Shown in pieces: positions 53,202 to 61,008 of a stretch of 64,000 nt of DNA. The DNA lies in the NCBI RefSeq assembly GCF_036231355.1, contig NZ_CP109496.1, positions 6,386,001 to 6,450,000 of the forward strand, read 5' to 3'. This DNA is from Streptomyces sp. NBC_01431. Lineage in GTDB: Bacteria > Actinomycetota > Actinomycetes > Streptomycetales > Streptomycetaceae. Position 1 is the first letter of the stretch; every line of letters starts with the position of its first letter. Under the pieces are notes generated by a model that had not been told where the DNA came from, did not search any database, and was given only the letters and a program-made list of their open reading frames with translations. Position numbers and translations under genes: made by a program.

Positions 53202-54853
53202 CCTCGATCTACGCGGCGAAGCCCTGGCTCACCCAGCTCAGCGAGGCGCAGCGGGCCCCCATCAGCCCGCCGGAGACCGTGCTCCAGTCCTTCCGGGCGG
53301 CCGTCGAGCGGGCGCCCGACCGGACCGCGCTCGCCTACTTCGACGGGCGGCTCAGCTACCAGGAGACCGACGCGCTCTCCGACTCCGTGGCCGGCCACCT
53401 CGCCGCCCGGGGCCTGGTCCGCGGCGACCGCGTGGCGCTCATGCTCCAGAACACCCCGCACTTCGTGATCGCCCTGCTCGGCGCGTGGAAGGCGGGCGCC
53501 ACCGTCGTCCCGCTCAACCCCATGTACAAGTCGGCCGAGGTCGCGCACGTCCTGAAGGACTCCGAAGCCGCCGCGCTGATCTGCTCGGACCGCGCCTGGG
53601 AGGGCTATCTGCGCGACACCGCGGCCGGCTCCCCGGTGCGCACCGTGCTCACCGCCGGCGAACTCGACCTCCAGACGCGCAACGACGAGCGGGTCCTCGG
53701 CTTCGAGCGGCTGCCCCGGCCCACCGACACCGACGACCTCGTCGCCGTCGCCCGGCAAGGGCTGACCGCCCCCGCGGAGCGGGAACTCTCCGCCCACGAC
53801 ACGGCGTTGATCAGTTACACCTCCGGAACCAGCGGCACCCCCAAGGGCGCGATGAACACCCATCGCGGCATCACCTACAACGCGGAGAGGCAGCGCACTG
53901 GACATCCGATAGCAGAAGGCTCGGGCTACTTCGCGCTCGCGCCGCTCTTCCACATCACCGGCATGGTCTGTGAACTCGCCGCCTGCATCGCCAACGCGGG
54001 CACCCTGGTCCTGGCCTACCGCTTCCACCCGGGCGTCGTCCTCGACGCCTTCGCCGAGCACCGCCCCGCCTACACCGTCGGCCCCTCCACGGCCTTCATG
54101 GCGCTCGCGGCCACCCCCGGCGTCACCCGGGAGCACTTCGCGTGCTTCCAGGTGATCTCCTCGGGCGGCGCGCCGCTGCCGCCCGCGCTGGTCGAGAAGT
54201 TCCGCGAAGGCTTCGGACCGTACATCCGCAACGGGTACGGACTGACCGAGTGCACCGCCCCCTGTGCCTCGGTGCCGCCCGAGAAGGAAGCGCCGGTCGA
54301 CCCGGTTTCGGGAACCCTGTCCGTCGGCGTGCCCGGACCCGAGACGCTGGTACGGATCCTGGACCCGGCCGGTGATGAGGTGCCCTTCGGCGAGCAGGGC
54401 GAGATCGTGGTGCGCGGGCCCCAGGTCGTGCCCGGCTACTGGCGCCGGCCCGACGCCACCGCCGAGGCCTTCCCGGACGGCGAACTGCGCACCGGCGACA
54501 TCGGCTTCATGGACCGCGACGGCTGGCTCTATGTGGTCGACCGCATGAAGGACATGATCAACGCGTCCGGGTTCAAGGTCTGGCCGCGCGAGGTCGAGGA
54601 CGTCCTGTACACCCACCCGGCGGTCCGCGAGGCGGCCGTGGTCGGCATCCCGGACGCCTACCGGGGCGAGAGCGTCAAGGCGTACGTCAGTCTGCGTCCG
54701 GGCGCCGAGGCCGGGCCCGAGGAACTCGCCGCGCACTGCAAGGAGCGGCTGGCCGCGTACAAGTACCCCCGCGAAGTGGAGATCCTGCCTGAGCTTCCCA
54801 AGACCACGAGTGGGAAGATCCTGAGGCGGGAACTGCGCTCCCAGGCGCACTGA
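53198..54853 (+). CDS. Acyl-CoA synthetase (AMP-dependent, long-/medium-chain type)
   Basis: 551 residues. Adenylation motifs: ISYTSGTSGTPKGAMNTHRG (P-loop), NGYGLTECTAP, YVVDRMKDMINASGFKVWPREVE and the C-terminal Lys in KTTSGKILRREL. It activates a carboxylic acid to its CoA ester; in the lva-like reading it would load the 4-oxo or 4-hydroxy acid. Translationally coupled to the SDR. A TetR gene follows at 54922. Confidence 0.94.
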   Translation: MTSIYAAKPWLTQLSEAQRAPISPPETVLQSFRAAVERAPDRTALAYFDGRLSYQETDALSDSVAGHLAARGLVRGDRVALMLQNTPHFVIALLGAWKAGATVVPLNPMYKSAEVAHVLKDSEAAALICSDRAWEGYLRDTAAGSPVRTVLTAGELDLQTRNDERVLGFERLPRPTDTDDLVAVARQGLTAPAERELSAHDTALISYTSGTSGTPKGAMNTHRGITYNAERQRTGHPIAEGSGYFALAPLFHITGMVCELAACIANAGTLVLAYRFHPGVVLDAFAEHRPAYTVGPSTAFMALAATPGVTREHFACFQVISSGGAPLPPALVEKFREGFGPYIRNGYGLTECTAPCASVPPEKEAPVDPVSGTLSVGVPGPETLVRILDPAGDEVPFGEQGEIVVRGPQVVPGYWRRPDATAEAFPDGELRTGDIGFMDRDGWLYVVDRMKDMINASGFKVWPREVEDVLYTHPAVREAAVVGIPDAYRGESVKAYVSLRPGAEAGPEELAAHCKERLAAYKYPREVEILPELPKTTSGKILRRELRSQAH

Positions 54854-54879
54854 CCGGTACGAACGATCAGCACAACACG

Positions 54880-54899
54880 GTGTGCGGCATGCCGCACAC
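54880..54899. promoter_or_regulatory. Perfect 20-bp palindrome upstream of the TetR gene
   Basis: GTGTGCGGCATGCCGCACAC is fully self-complementary and lies 22 bases before the TetR start. It may be an autoregulatory operator, unlike the ACnnACYRGTnnGT site. Confidence 0.65.
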
Positions 54900-54921
54900 G
54901 TACCAGAGAAAGGTGGCGGCG

Positions 54922-55518
54922 ATGGCCAAGGCGACGGACACGAACGGCACCACTCCCGTCCCCCAGCGGCTGCTCGCCGCCGCCACTCGCCTCTTCGCGG
55001 AGAACGGCTACGACCGCACCTCCGTGCAGGAGATCGTGGAGGCGGCGGGGGTCACCAAGGGTGCGCTCTACCACTACTTCGGCTCCAAGGAGGACCTCCT
55101 CCAGGAGGTGTACGCGCGGGTGCTGCGGCTCCAGCAGGAGCGGCTCGACGCGTTCGCCGACGCGGACGCGCCGGTGGAGCAGCGGTTGCGGGAGGCGGCG
55201 GCGGACGTGGTGGTGACCACCATCGACAACCTGGACGACGCCGCGATCTTCTTCCGGTCGATGCATCACCTCAGCCCGGAGAAGAACAAGCAGGTCCGTG
55301 CGGAGCGGCGGCGCTACCACGAGCGGTTCCGGGCGCTGATCGAGGAGGGGCAGGCGGCCGGGGTGTTCTCCACGGCGACGCCGGCGGACCTGGTGGTCGA
55401 CTACCACTTCGGGTCGGTGCACCACCTGTCGACGTGGTACCGGCCGGGCGGCCCGCTGACCCAGCAGCAGGTCGCGAACCACTTGGCGGATCTGCTGCTG
55501 CGGGCGCTGCGGCCGTAG
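54922..55518 (+). CDS. TetR-family regulator of the acyl-CoA module
   Basis: 198 residues. HTH: TSVQEIVEAAGVTKGALYHYFGSKEDLLQEVY; the rest is a TetR_C-type ligand domain with RSMHHLSPEKNKQV. It sits between the SDR-synthetase operon and the convergent kinase-dehydrogenase operon, so it is the natural candidate to read the shared operators. ATG at 54922, AAAGGTGG upstream. Confidence 0.92.
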   Translation: MAKATDTNGTTPVPQRLLAAATRLFAENGYDRTSVQEIVEAAGVTKGALYHYFGSKEDLLQEVYARVLRLQQERLDAFADADAPVEQRLREAAADVVVTTIDNLDDAAIFFRSMHHLSPEKNKQVRAERRRYHERFRALIEEGQAAGVFSTATPADLVVDYHFGSVHHLSTWYRPGGPLTQQQVANHLADLLLRALRP

Positions 55519-55683
55519 CGGGCTGCTTTGCCCCACCCCGCCCCTCGGAGCGCCGGGCGCAGAGCGGGACTTCGGGGCATGCGGGGAGGGGATCGCCTTC
55601 CAACGGGCGGGGGAGCCAATTCATCTTCCACGTGCGGGTGAATGAAGGCGTGTCCATTCAATGGGTTAGGCAGTTACAGGGGT

Positions 55684-55697
55684 GGCTCGAACGAGCC
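55684..55697. promoter_or_regulatory. Short hairpin upstream of the small peptide gene
   Basis: GGCTCG-AA-CGAGCC, extendable with GGT/GCC to nine pairs, about 45 bases before the GTG of the small peptide. Possible leader structure. Confidence 0.4.
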
Positions 55698-55740
55698 GCC
55701 GAGTCGGCGCCAAACTCCATTTCACAGCAAGGGGATTACC

Positions 55741-55827
55741 GTGCTCCCAATTCTTTCCGTCCTTGGTGGTGTCGTGGTCGGACTCGTCCACGTCGTGGGC
55801 GTCCTCCTGAAGGTCCTGCTCGGCTAG
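55741..55827 (+). CDS. Putative 28-residue hydrophobic membrane peptide
   Basis: GTG start at 55741 after AAGGGGA with six-base spacing, stop TAG at 55825. The product is nearly all hydrophobic (about 28 residues with VLPILSVLGG at the start and LLKVLLG at the end), one His and one Lys, enough for a single membrane helix. It lies in a lower-GC gap and is followed by a very strong hairpin at 55925. It resembles small membrane peptides such as type I toxins in general character only; coding status is unproven. Confidence 0.45.
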   Translation: MLPILSVLGGVVVGLVHVVGVLLKVLLG

Positions 55828-56278
55828 CGGGAGAGCAGTGGGCGGGTGAACTCGAACCGCCACCACTCTGCCTTCTCGCCGCTAACACGTGGGGACTGCC
55901 CGGGGCGGCGTCTGAGCCCCTTCCGCACCCGTACAGGCTGGTCAAGGCCTGTACGGGTGCAGTGCTGTGGGGAGTCACGCAGGCGCCCGCCCGGGGCAGT
56001 CGGCTCGGGGCACGAGAGGCTGCGGCGGTGCTGGAAATTGGCGACCGCAGACAAACAAACAGGATGCGGCACGGATATAACCGATGGCCGGCTTCGCGCG
56101 TACGCACCCCAGAAGCTCCGGGAAATACTTACGGACGAAAGGCTGCCCGGGGTCATATCTGCTGCGCCTACTACGTCTACTCGGGTAATCCTGGTGCTGC
56201 CCCGGGAAGACCGGGCGTTTTGGATAGGCTCGGGCACTCCGTAATGGCGGCCCGGTGCGCCGCCGCTTCCCTGCGTCG
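55828..56278. other. Low-coding intergenic region after the peptide
   Basis: 451 bases between the small peptide and the acyl-CoA dehydrogenase stop. It contains the 55925-55960 hairpin. A 132-codon open frame (55846-56244) lacks Streptomyces codon bias. I see no reliable gene. Confidence 0.5.
55925..55960. terminator. Strong hairpin (14-bp stem)
   Basis: GCACCCGTACAGGC and GCCTGTACGGGTGC are perfect arms around an 8-base loop, in the gap between convergent transcription units. Likely terminator for one or both. Confidence 0.7.
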
Positions 56279-57493
56279 TTATACGTACCTCTTCAGTTCC
56301 CGGCGGGCCAGCGAGCGCTGGTGGACCTCGTCGGGGCCGTCCGCCAGCCTCAACGTCCGTGCCGCGGCCCACAGTTCGGCCAGTGGGAAGTCCTGGCTCA
56401 CGCCGCCCGCGCCGTGCAGCTGGACCGCGTTGTCGATGATGTCGACGACCGTGCGCGGGGTGGCGATCTTGATGGCCTGGATCTCGGTGTGGGCTCCGCG
56501 GTTGCCCACCGTGTCCATCAGCCACGCCGTCTTCAGGACGAGCAGGCGCAGCTGCTCGACCGCGACGCGGGCGTCCGCGATCCACTCCTGGACCACGCCC
56601 TGCTGGGCGATGGGCTTGCCGAACGCGGTGCGGGTCACCGCCCGGCGGCACATCAGCTCGATCGCGCGCTCGGCCATGCCGATCAGCCGCATGCAGTGGT
56701 GGATCCGGCCGGGACCGAGCCGGGCCTGGGCGATGGCGAAGCCGCCGCCCGCCTCGCCGATCAGGTTGCCCGCGGGCACCCGGGCGCTGTGGAAGACGAC
56801 CTCGGCGTGACCGCCGTGGGAGTGGTCCTCGTAGCCGTACACCTGCATGGCCCGGCGCACCTCGACGCCCGGGGTGTCGCGCGGCACCAGGATCATCGAC
56901 TGCTGGCGGCGTACGTCCGCGTTGCCCGGATCGGTCTTGCCCATCACGATGAAGATCTTGCAGTCCGGGTTCATCGCCCCGGAGATGTACCACTTGCGGC
57001 CGGTGACGACGTACTCGTCGCCGTCGCGCTCGATGCGGGTCTCGATGTTCGTGGCGTCGGACGAAGCCACCACCGGCTCGGTCATCGCGAACGCCGAGCG
57101 GATCTCACCCGCGAGCAGCGGCTCAAGCCACCGCTTCTTCTGGTCGTCCGAGCCGAACTGCGCCAGGACCTCCATGTTCCCGGTGTCCGGGGCCGCGCAG
57201 TTCAGCGCGGTCGGCGCCAGGTGCGGGGAGCGGCCGGTGATCTCGGCGAGCGGGGCGTACTGGAGGTTGGTGAGCCCGGCGCCGTACTCCGCGTCGGGAA
57301 GGAACAGGTTCCACAGGCCCTGCCTGCGGGCTTCGGCCTTGAGGTCCGCCACCACCTGCGGGGTGTCCCAGGGGGAGGCGAGCCGGGCGCGCTGCTCCTC
57401 GACGGTGGCTTCGGCGGGGTACACGTGCTCGTCCATGAAGGCGAGCAGCCTGGTCCGCAGTTCTTCGGTACGGGCGTCGAATGCGAAGTCCAT
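56279..57493 (-). CDS. ACAD10/11-like acyl-CoA dehydrogenase
   Basis: 404 residues. FAD/substrate motifs FAMTEPVVASSDATNIETR and KWYISGAMNPDCKIFIVMG, then QARLGPGRIHHCMRLIGMAERAIELM and the end RTLRLADGPDEVHQRSLARREL. The RLADGPDEVH end is typical of human ACAD10/11 and bacterial relatives rather than classical ACADs. In mammals ACAD10/11 convert phosphorylated 4-hydroxyacyl-CoAs. The kinase gene precedes it by nine bases, consistent with a two-step partner reaction. Confidence 0.93.
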   Translation of the reverse strand: MDFAFDARTEELRTRLLAFMDEHVYPAEATVEEQRARLASPWDTPQVVADLKAEARRQGLWNLFLPDAEYGAGLTNLQYAPLAEITGRSPHLAPTALNCAAPDTGNMEVLAQFGSDDQKKRWLEPLLAGEIRSAFAMTEPVVASSDATNIETRIERDGDEYVVTGRKWYISGAMNPDCKIFIVMGKTDPGNADVRRQQSMILVPRDTPGVEVRRAMQVYGYEDHSHGGHAEVVFHSARVPAGNLIGEAGGGFAIAQARLGPGRIHHCMRLIGMAERAIELMCRRAVTRTAFGKPIAQQGVVQEWIADARVAVEQLRLLVLKTAWLMDTVGNRGAHTEIQAIKIATPRTVVDIIDNAVQLHGAGGVSQDFPLAELWAAARTLRLADGPDEVHQRSLARRELKRYV

Positions 57494-57502
57494 GAGGGGA
57501 GT

Positions 57503-58525
57503 TCAGCCTTCCTGGAGGGTCGTGAGGCCGTGCTCGATGAAGACGGGAACCAGCTCGCCGATGCGGTCGAAGCCGGCGCCCACGGTCTGGCCGAGGGTGT
57601 AGCGGTAGTGGATGCCTTCGAGGATCACCGCGAGCTTGAACCAGGCGAACGCCGTGTACCAGGCGATGGCGGAGGTGTCGCGGCCGGAGCGGGCCGCGTA
57701 CCGCTCGATCAACTCGGCGGGGGAGGGGTGCCCGGCCGCGCCCGCCGTGGTGGAGATCGGCGAGTTGGGCAGTTCCAGCTTGGCGCTGTACATCACGAGC
57801 AGGCCGAGGTCGGTCAGCGGATCGCCGAGCGTGGACATCTCCCAGTCGAGTACGGCCTTGATCCGGTCGTCGTCGCCGATCAGGACGTTGTCGAGGCGGT
57901 AGTCGCCGTGCACGACGGTGGGGGCGGGCGAGGCGGGCAGCTCGCGCCCGAGGGCGGCGTGCAGTTCGTCGATGCCGGCCAGTTCGCGGTTGCGGGAGGC
58001 GTCGAGCTGCTTGCCCCAGCGGCGCAGCTGGCGGTCGAGGAAACCGTCGGGCCGCCCGAAGTCGCCGAGGCCGACCGATTCGGGGTCGACGGCGTGCAGC
58101 TCCACCAGCGTGTCGACCAGGCCGAGCACGGCCGCCCTGGTGCGCTCGGCGCCGAGCGGGGCAAGCTGCTCGGCGGTGCGGTACGGCGTCCCGGCCACGT
58201 ACTCCATGACGTAGAACGGCGAGCCCAGCACCGACTCGTCCTCGCAGAGCAGGACCGGCTCGGGGACCGGCACCGCCGTCGGGTGGAGCGCGCTGATCAC
58301 CCGGTGCTCGCGCTTCATGTCGTGCGCGGTGGCGAGCACATGGCCGAGCGGTGGGCGGCGGACCACCCACTGCCCGGCGCCGTCCGTGACGACGTACGTC
58401 AGGTTCGACCGGCCCCCCTCGATCAGCCGGGCCCTGAGCGGTCCGCTCACGAGCCCGGGGCGCGCGCGGTCGAGGTGGGCACGCAGCCGCTCCGGGTCGA
58501 GGCCTGGCGGGGGGACTGTGCTCAT
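57503..58525 (-). CDS. APH-type phosphotransferase (candidate 4-hydroxyacyl-CoA kinase)
   Basis: 340 residues. Kinase-like fold: GGRSNLTYVVTD (phosphate loop), VHGDYRLDNVLIGDD (Brenner catalytic motif) and VLDWEMSTLGDPL (metal Asp). Proteins of this type adjacent or fused to ACAD genes include the N-terminal domain of human ACAD10/11 and LvaA of Pseudomonas putida, which phosphorylates 4-hydroxyacyl-CoA. GGAGG precedes ATG at 58525; shared operator at 58571. Confidence 0.92.
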   Translation of the reverse strand: MSTVPPPGLDPERLRAHLDRARPGLVSGPLRARLIEGGRSNLTYVVTDGAGQWVVRRPPLGHVLATAHDMKREHRVISALHPTAVPVPEPVLLCEDESVLGSPFYVMEYVAGTPYRTAEQLAPLGAERTRAAVLGLVDTLVELHAVDPESVGLGDFGRPDGFLDRQLRRWGKQLDASRNRELAGIDELHAALGRELPASPAPTVVHGDYRLDNVLIGDDDRIKAVLDWEMSTLGDPLTDLGLLVMYSAKLELPNSPISTTAGAAGHPSPAELIERYAARSGRDTSAIAWYTAFAWFKLAVILEGIHYRYTLGQTVGAGFDRIGELVPVFIEHGLTTLQEG

Positions 58526-58570
58526 GGTCGGCACCTCCACAACGGGACGGTCATGCTGTCCCGGGTCACG

Positions 58571-58588
58571 CTACCGACCAGTCGGTAT
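58571..58588. promoter_or_regulatory. Shared TetR-type operator upstream of the kinase-ACAD operon
   Basis: CTACCGACCAGTCGGTAT contains TACCGAC-CA-GTCGGTA, perfect 7-bp arms. Same core ACnnACYRGTnnGT as 52375-52392. Confidence 0.8.
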
Positions 58589-58634
58589 GCCGTCCAGAGC
58601 GGGCGGCGATTCCAGGTCCCGGGTGCGGCACGAT

Positions 58635-58952
58635 TCAGAACAGTATGGCGACGGCGAAACAGGCCAGGGCCACCGTGCAGGCGGTGGCGCCGATCGCGGT
58701 GCGCACCCCGAGCACCCGGGGCCGCCCGGCGCCGCTCAGACCCCGGATGCGGCGGTGCGCGACCGTCAGGAAGCCCAGCCACGCCAGCCCGCTGAGCGAC
58801 ACCGCGGCCATCGTCAGCGGCGAACTCCCTTTGTGCAGCGCCTGTTTGGCGGCAAGCAGCGCGGCCACCGTGCAGGCGAGCGTGGTACGCCGCCAGGCGA
58901 GCCGGGTCCGCTCCGGCTGGAGCCCGGGGTCCCGGGCGGGCGCGGGGGGCAT
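58635..58952 (-). CDS. DUF202-family membrane protein
   Basis: 105 residues with three membrane helices. The start LQPERTRLAWRRTTLACTVAALLA is the DUF202 signature (ERT-LAW-R). Its ATG overlaps the stop of the upstream DUF202 gene (ATGA), so the two are coupled and probably form one membrane complex. Function unknown. Confidence 0.85.
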   Translation of the reverse strand: MPPAPARDPGLQPERTRLAWRRTTLACTVAALLAAKQALHKGSSPLTMAAVSLSGLAWLGFLTVAHRRIRGLSGAGRPRVLGVRTAIGATACTVALACFAVAILF

Positions 58953-59353
58953 CAGCCCGCCCAGCCGAAGACGACGACCACCACCATCACGACCGCGACG
59001 ACCGCGACGGCGAGGCCGAGGAGGGTCGGGAACCGCGTCACCGGCAGGTCCTCGCCGCGCCGCATGGCCCGCTCGCAGCGAACCCAGTGGTTCACCGCGC
59101 GCAGCGCGCACAGCACCCCGGCGGCGAGCAGCGCGAGCGCGAGGCCGACCCGCACGCCCCAGCGCAGCTCCGGCAGGAACTGGTCGACCGCGAAACCGCC
59201 ACCGATCAGCGCGAGCGAGGTCCTGATCCAGGCCAGGAAGGTGCGCTCGTTGGCGAGCGAGAACCGGTAGTCGGGGGTCTCGCCCTCCTCGTCGATGCGC
59301 TGCGGCGCGAACCACAGCCGCAGGGTCTGCCCGATCGTGATCACCCGCCGCAC
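58952..59353 (-). CDS. DUF202/YidH-family membrane protein
   Basis: 133 residues: a short cytoplasmic head with YRFSLANERTFLAWIRTSLALIGGG (DUF202 motif), then two more helices ending FGWAG. Start GTG at 59353; GTG at 59344 has better spacing to GTAGGG and may be real. First of the coupled pair. Confidence 0.85.
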   Translation of the reverse strand: MRRVITIGQTLRLWFAPQRIDEEGETPDYRFSLANERTFLAWIRTSLALIGGGFAVDQFLPELRWGVRVGLALALLAAGVLCALRAVNHWVRCERAMRRGEDLPVTRFPTLLGLAVAVVAVVMVVVVVFGWAG

Positions 59354-59371
59354 CCTACCCGGGGCGACCCC

Positions 59372-59887
59372 TCAGGACAGGCTGAGCCCCGACGCCCGCA
59401 GCCGCCGCCAGGCCGCGAGGCCGTCCGGCACCCACTCCCACTCCCCGATCCGGCGTTCAAGCTCGGCCAGGGTCAGGAAGTCGTGCCAGGCGACCTCCTC
59501 CACCTGGGGGTGCACCGCGAGCTCGCAGCGCACTTCGTACACCGAGGACCACCAGGTCTGCGCGCCGTTCTCGTAGAGGAACTTGAACAGGGGCACGGGC
59601 CGGGGCAGACCGGACACGCCGAGCTCCTCCTCGGCCTCGCGCAGCGCCGCGGTGTCGTAGGACTCGCCCGCGCCGACCACCCCGCCGACGAACATGTCGT
59701 AGAGCGAGGGGAAGACGAGCTTGCCCGGGGTGCGGCGGTGGACGAAGATCCGTCCCGCGCCGTCCCGGGCGAGGACGAAGACGCAGCGGTGGCGCAGGTT
59801 CTTCGCGTAGGCCTCGGCGCGCCGGGCCTGCCCCGTCACCGTGTCGTGCTCGTCGACGATGTCCAGGATTTCGTCAGCCGGATTCAT
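59372..59887 (-). CDS. NUDIX hydrolase
   Basis: 171 residues. The Nudix box GGVVGAGESYDTAALREAEEELG fits GX5EX7REUXEEXGU fully. The start EILDIVDEHDTVTG resembles the YfcD/IPP-isomerase-like subgroup of Nudix hydrolases. It would cleave a nucleoside diphosphate linked to some moiety; substrate unknown. ATG at 59887, stop near the DUF202 gene (18 bases). Confidence 0.92.
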   Translation of the reverse strand: MNPADEILDIVDEHDTVTGQARRAEAYAKNLRHRCVFVLARDGAGRIFVHRRTPGKLVFPSLYDMFVGGVVGAGESYDTAALREAEEELGVSGLPRPVPLFKFLYENGAQTWWSSVYEVRCELAVHPQVEEVAWHDFLTLAELERRIGEWEWVPDGLAAWRRLRASGLSLS

Positions 59888-59945
59888 GCGGCCATGAAAT
59901 CACCGGCCGCGGGCACTGCTCCACAGGTCCGCCGGCGACCGGCTC

Positions 59946-60842
59946 TCAGTGCGGCTGGAGGTCGCGGACCTCTTCGCGCGCGGCCGTGCCCGACGGCATC
60001 GCCGGATGCAGCCCGAGCAGCACGATGCCGGTCACGATCGCCGCGAGCCCGGCCGCCTCCCACGCCAGCGCGCCCGCGTCCGTACGCAGCTGGTCCCCCA
60101 GGAAGCCGACCCCGCAGGCGATGCCCGCCAGCGGCTGGGCGGCCGTCAGGGCCGGCAGGGACATCCGCAGCGGGGCGGCCTCGAAGGCGCTCTGCACCAT
60201 GACGAGGCCGCTCACCCCGAGCGCGATCACGGCGTACAGCTGCCAGCTCGTCATCAGCCCCGCCCAGCCGCCGCCGGAAAGACGCTGCCCGCTGACCCGC
60301 GTCAGCGCGTCCTGGAGGCCGTAGAGCAGACCCGCGGCGACGGCCAGCATGACGGGGGCCGCCACGCTGAGCCGGTCGTGTTTGGCGAGCGCGGCGAGCA
60401 GCAGCGCGATCCCCACCACCAGGCCCACGATCAGCCAGTGGCGCAGCGGGCCCGCCACCGAGGTGCTGCCCTGCGGCTGGCCCGCCACGATGAAGGCCGT
60501 CACCCCGCCCGCGAGCAGCGCGAGCCCCGCCCAGCCCTGACGGCCAAGCGGCTGACGGGTCTGGAGTCTGGACAGCCACATGGCGAAGAACAGATTGGTC
60601 GCCACCAGCGGCTCGACGAGGGAAACCTCGCCCCGGCCCAGCGCCAGCGCGCTCAGCACCATGCCGGCCACCATCAGGCCTATTCCGGCCAGCCAGCGTG
60701 GCATCCGCATGAGGTCGAGCAGGAGCCGTGGCGACATGAAGTCGCTCATCGGGGCGTGTTGCGCCGCGTTCTGCTGCAGCACGAAGCCCGAGCCCAGACA
60801 ACACGCTGCGCTCACGGCGAGGACGAGGACCACTACCGACAC
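59946..60842 (-). CDS. DMT/EamA-like permease
   Basis: 298 residues with about nine to ten membrane helices, starting VVLVLAVSAACCLGSGFVLQQ. The layout (ALGRGEVSLVEPLVATNLFFAMWLS, WQLYAVIALGVSGLVMVQSAFEAAPL) resembles the drug/metabolite transporter magnesium-transporter NIPA-like group of DMTs. Start GTG at 60842 has a TTGAGG site with eight-base spacing; GTG at 60851 is an alternative. Substrate unknown. Confidence 0.82.
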   Translation of the reverse strand: MSVVVLVLAVSAACCLGSGFVLQQNAAQHAPMSDFMSPRLLLDLMRMPRWLAGIGLMVAGMVLSALALGRGEVSLVEPLVATNLFFAMWLSRLQTRQPLGRQGWAGLALLAGGVTAFIVAGQPQGSTSVAGPLRHWLIVGLVVGIALLLAALAKHDRLSVAAPVMLAVAAGLLYGLQDALTRVSGQRLSGGGWAGLMTSWQLYAVIALGVSGLVMVQSAFEAAPLRMSLPALTAAQPLAGIACGVGFLGDQLRTDAGALAWEAAGLAAIVTGIVLLGLHPAMPSGTAAREEVRDLQPH

Positions 60843-61008
60843 GACGTACACCTCAAGGACGGCCGGGGGCCGCTGACTTGGCCGACGATAGCGCGCCGTG
60901 GCCGCGGCCGCCTCCCGGGCGCCGGGCCCCGGGCGGTTGACGCACGCCGACGGGATACCGAAGATCTGACGCACGGGTAACTTGGCGGACGAGCGGAGTG
61001 AGCGGCCC

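Noticed and set aside
55828-55880. tRNA-like fragment (GGTTCGAGTTCACCC on the minus strand)
   Set aside because: T-arm loop is too long and no acceptor or anticodon arm can be folded. No tRNA or attachment site is supported.
55846-56244. 132-codon open frame in the gap before ACAD10/11-like gene
   Set aside because: Third-position GC is low, no ribosome site, and no recognisable domain.
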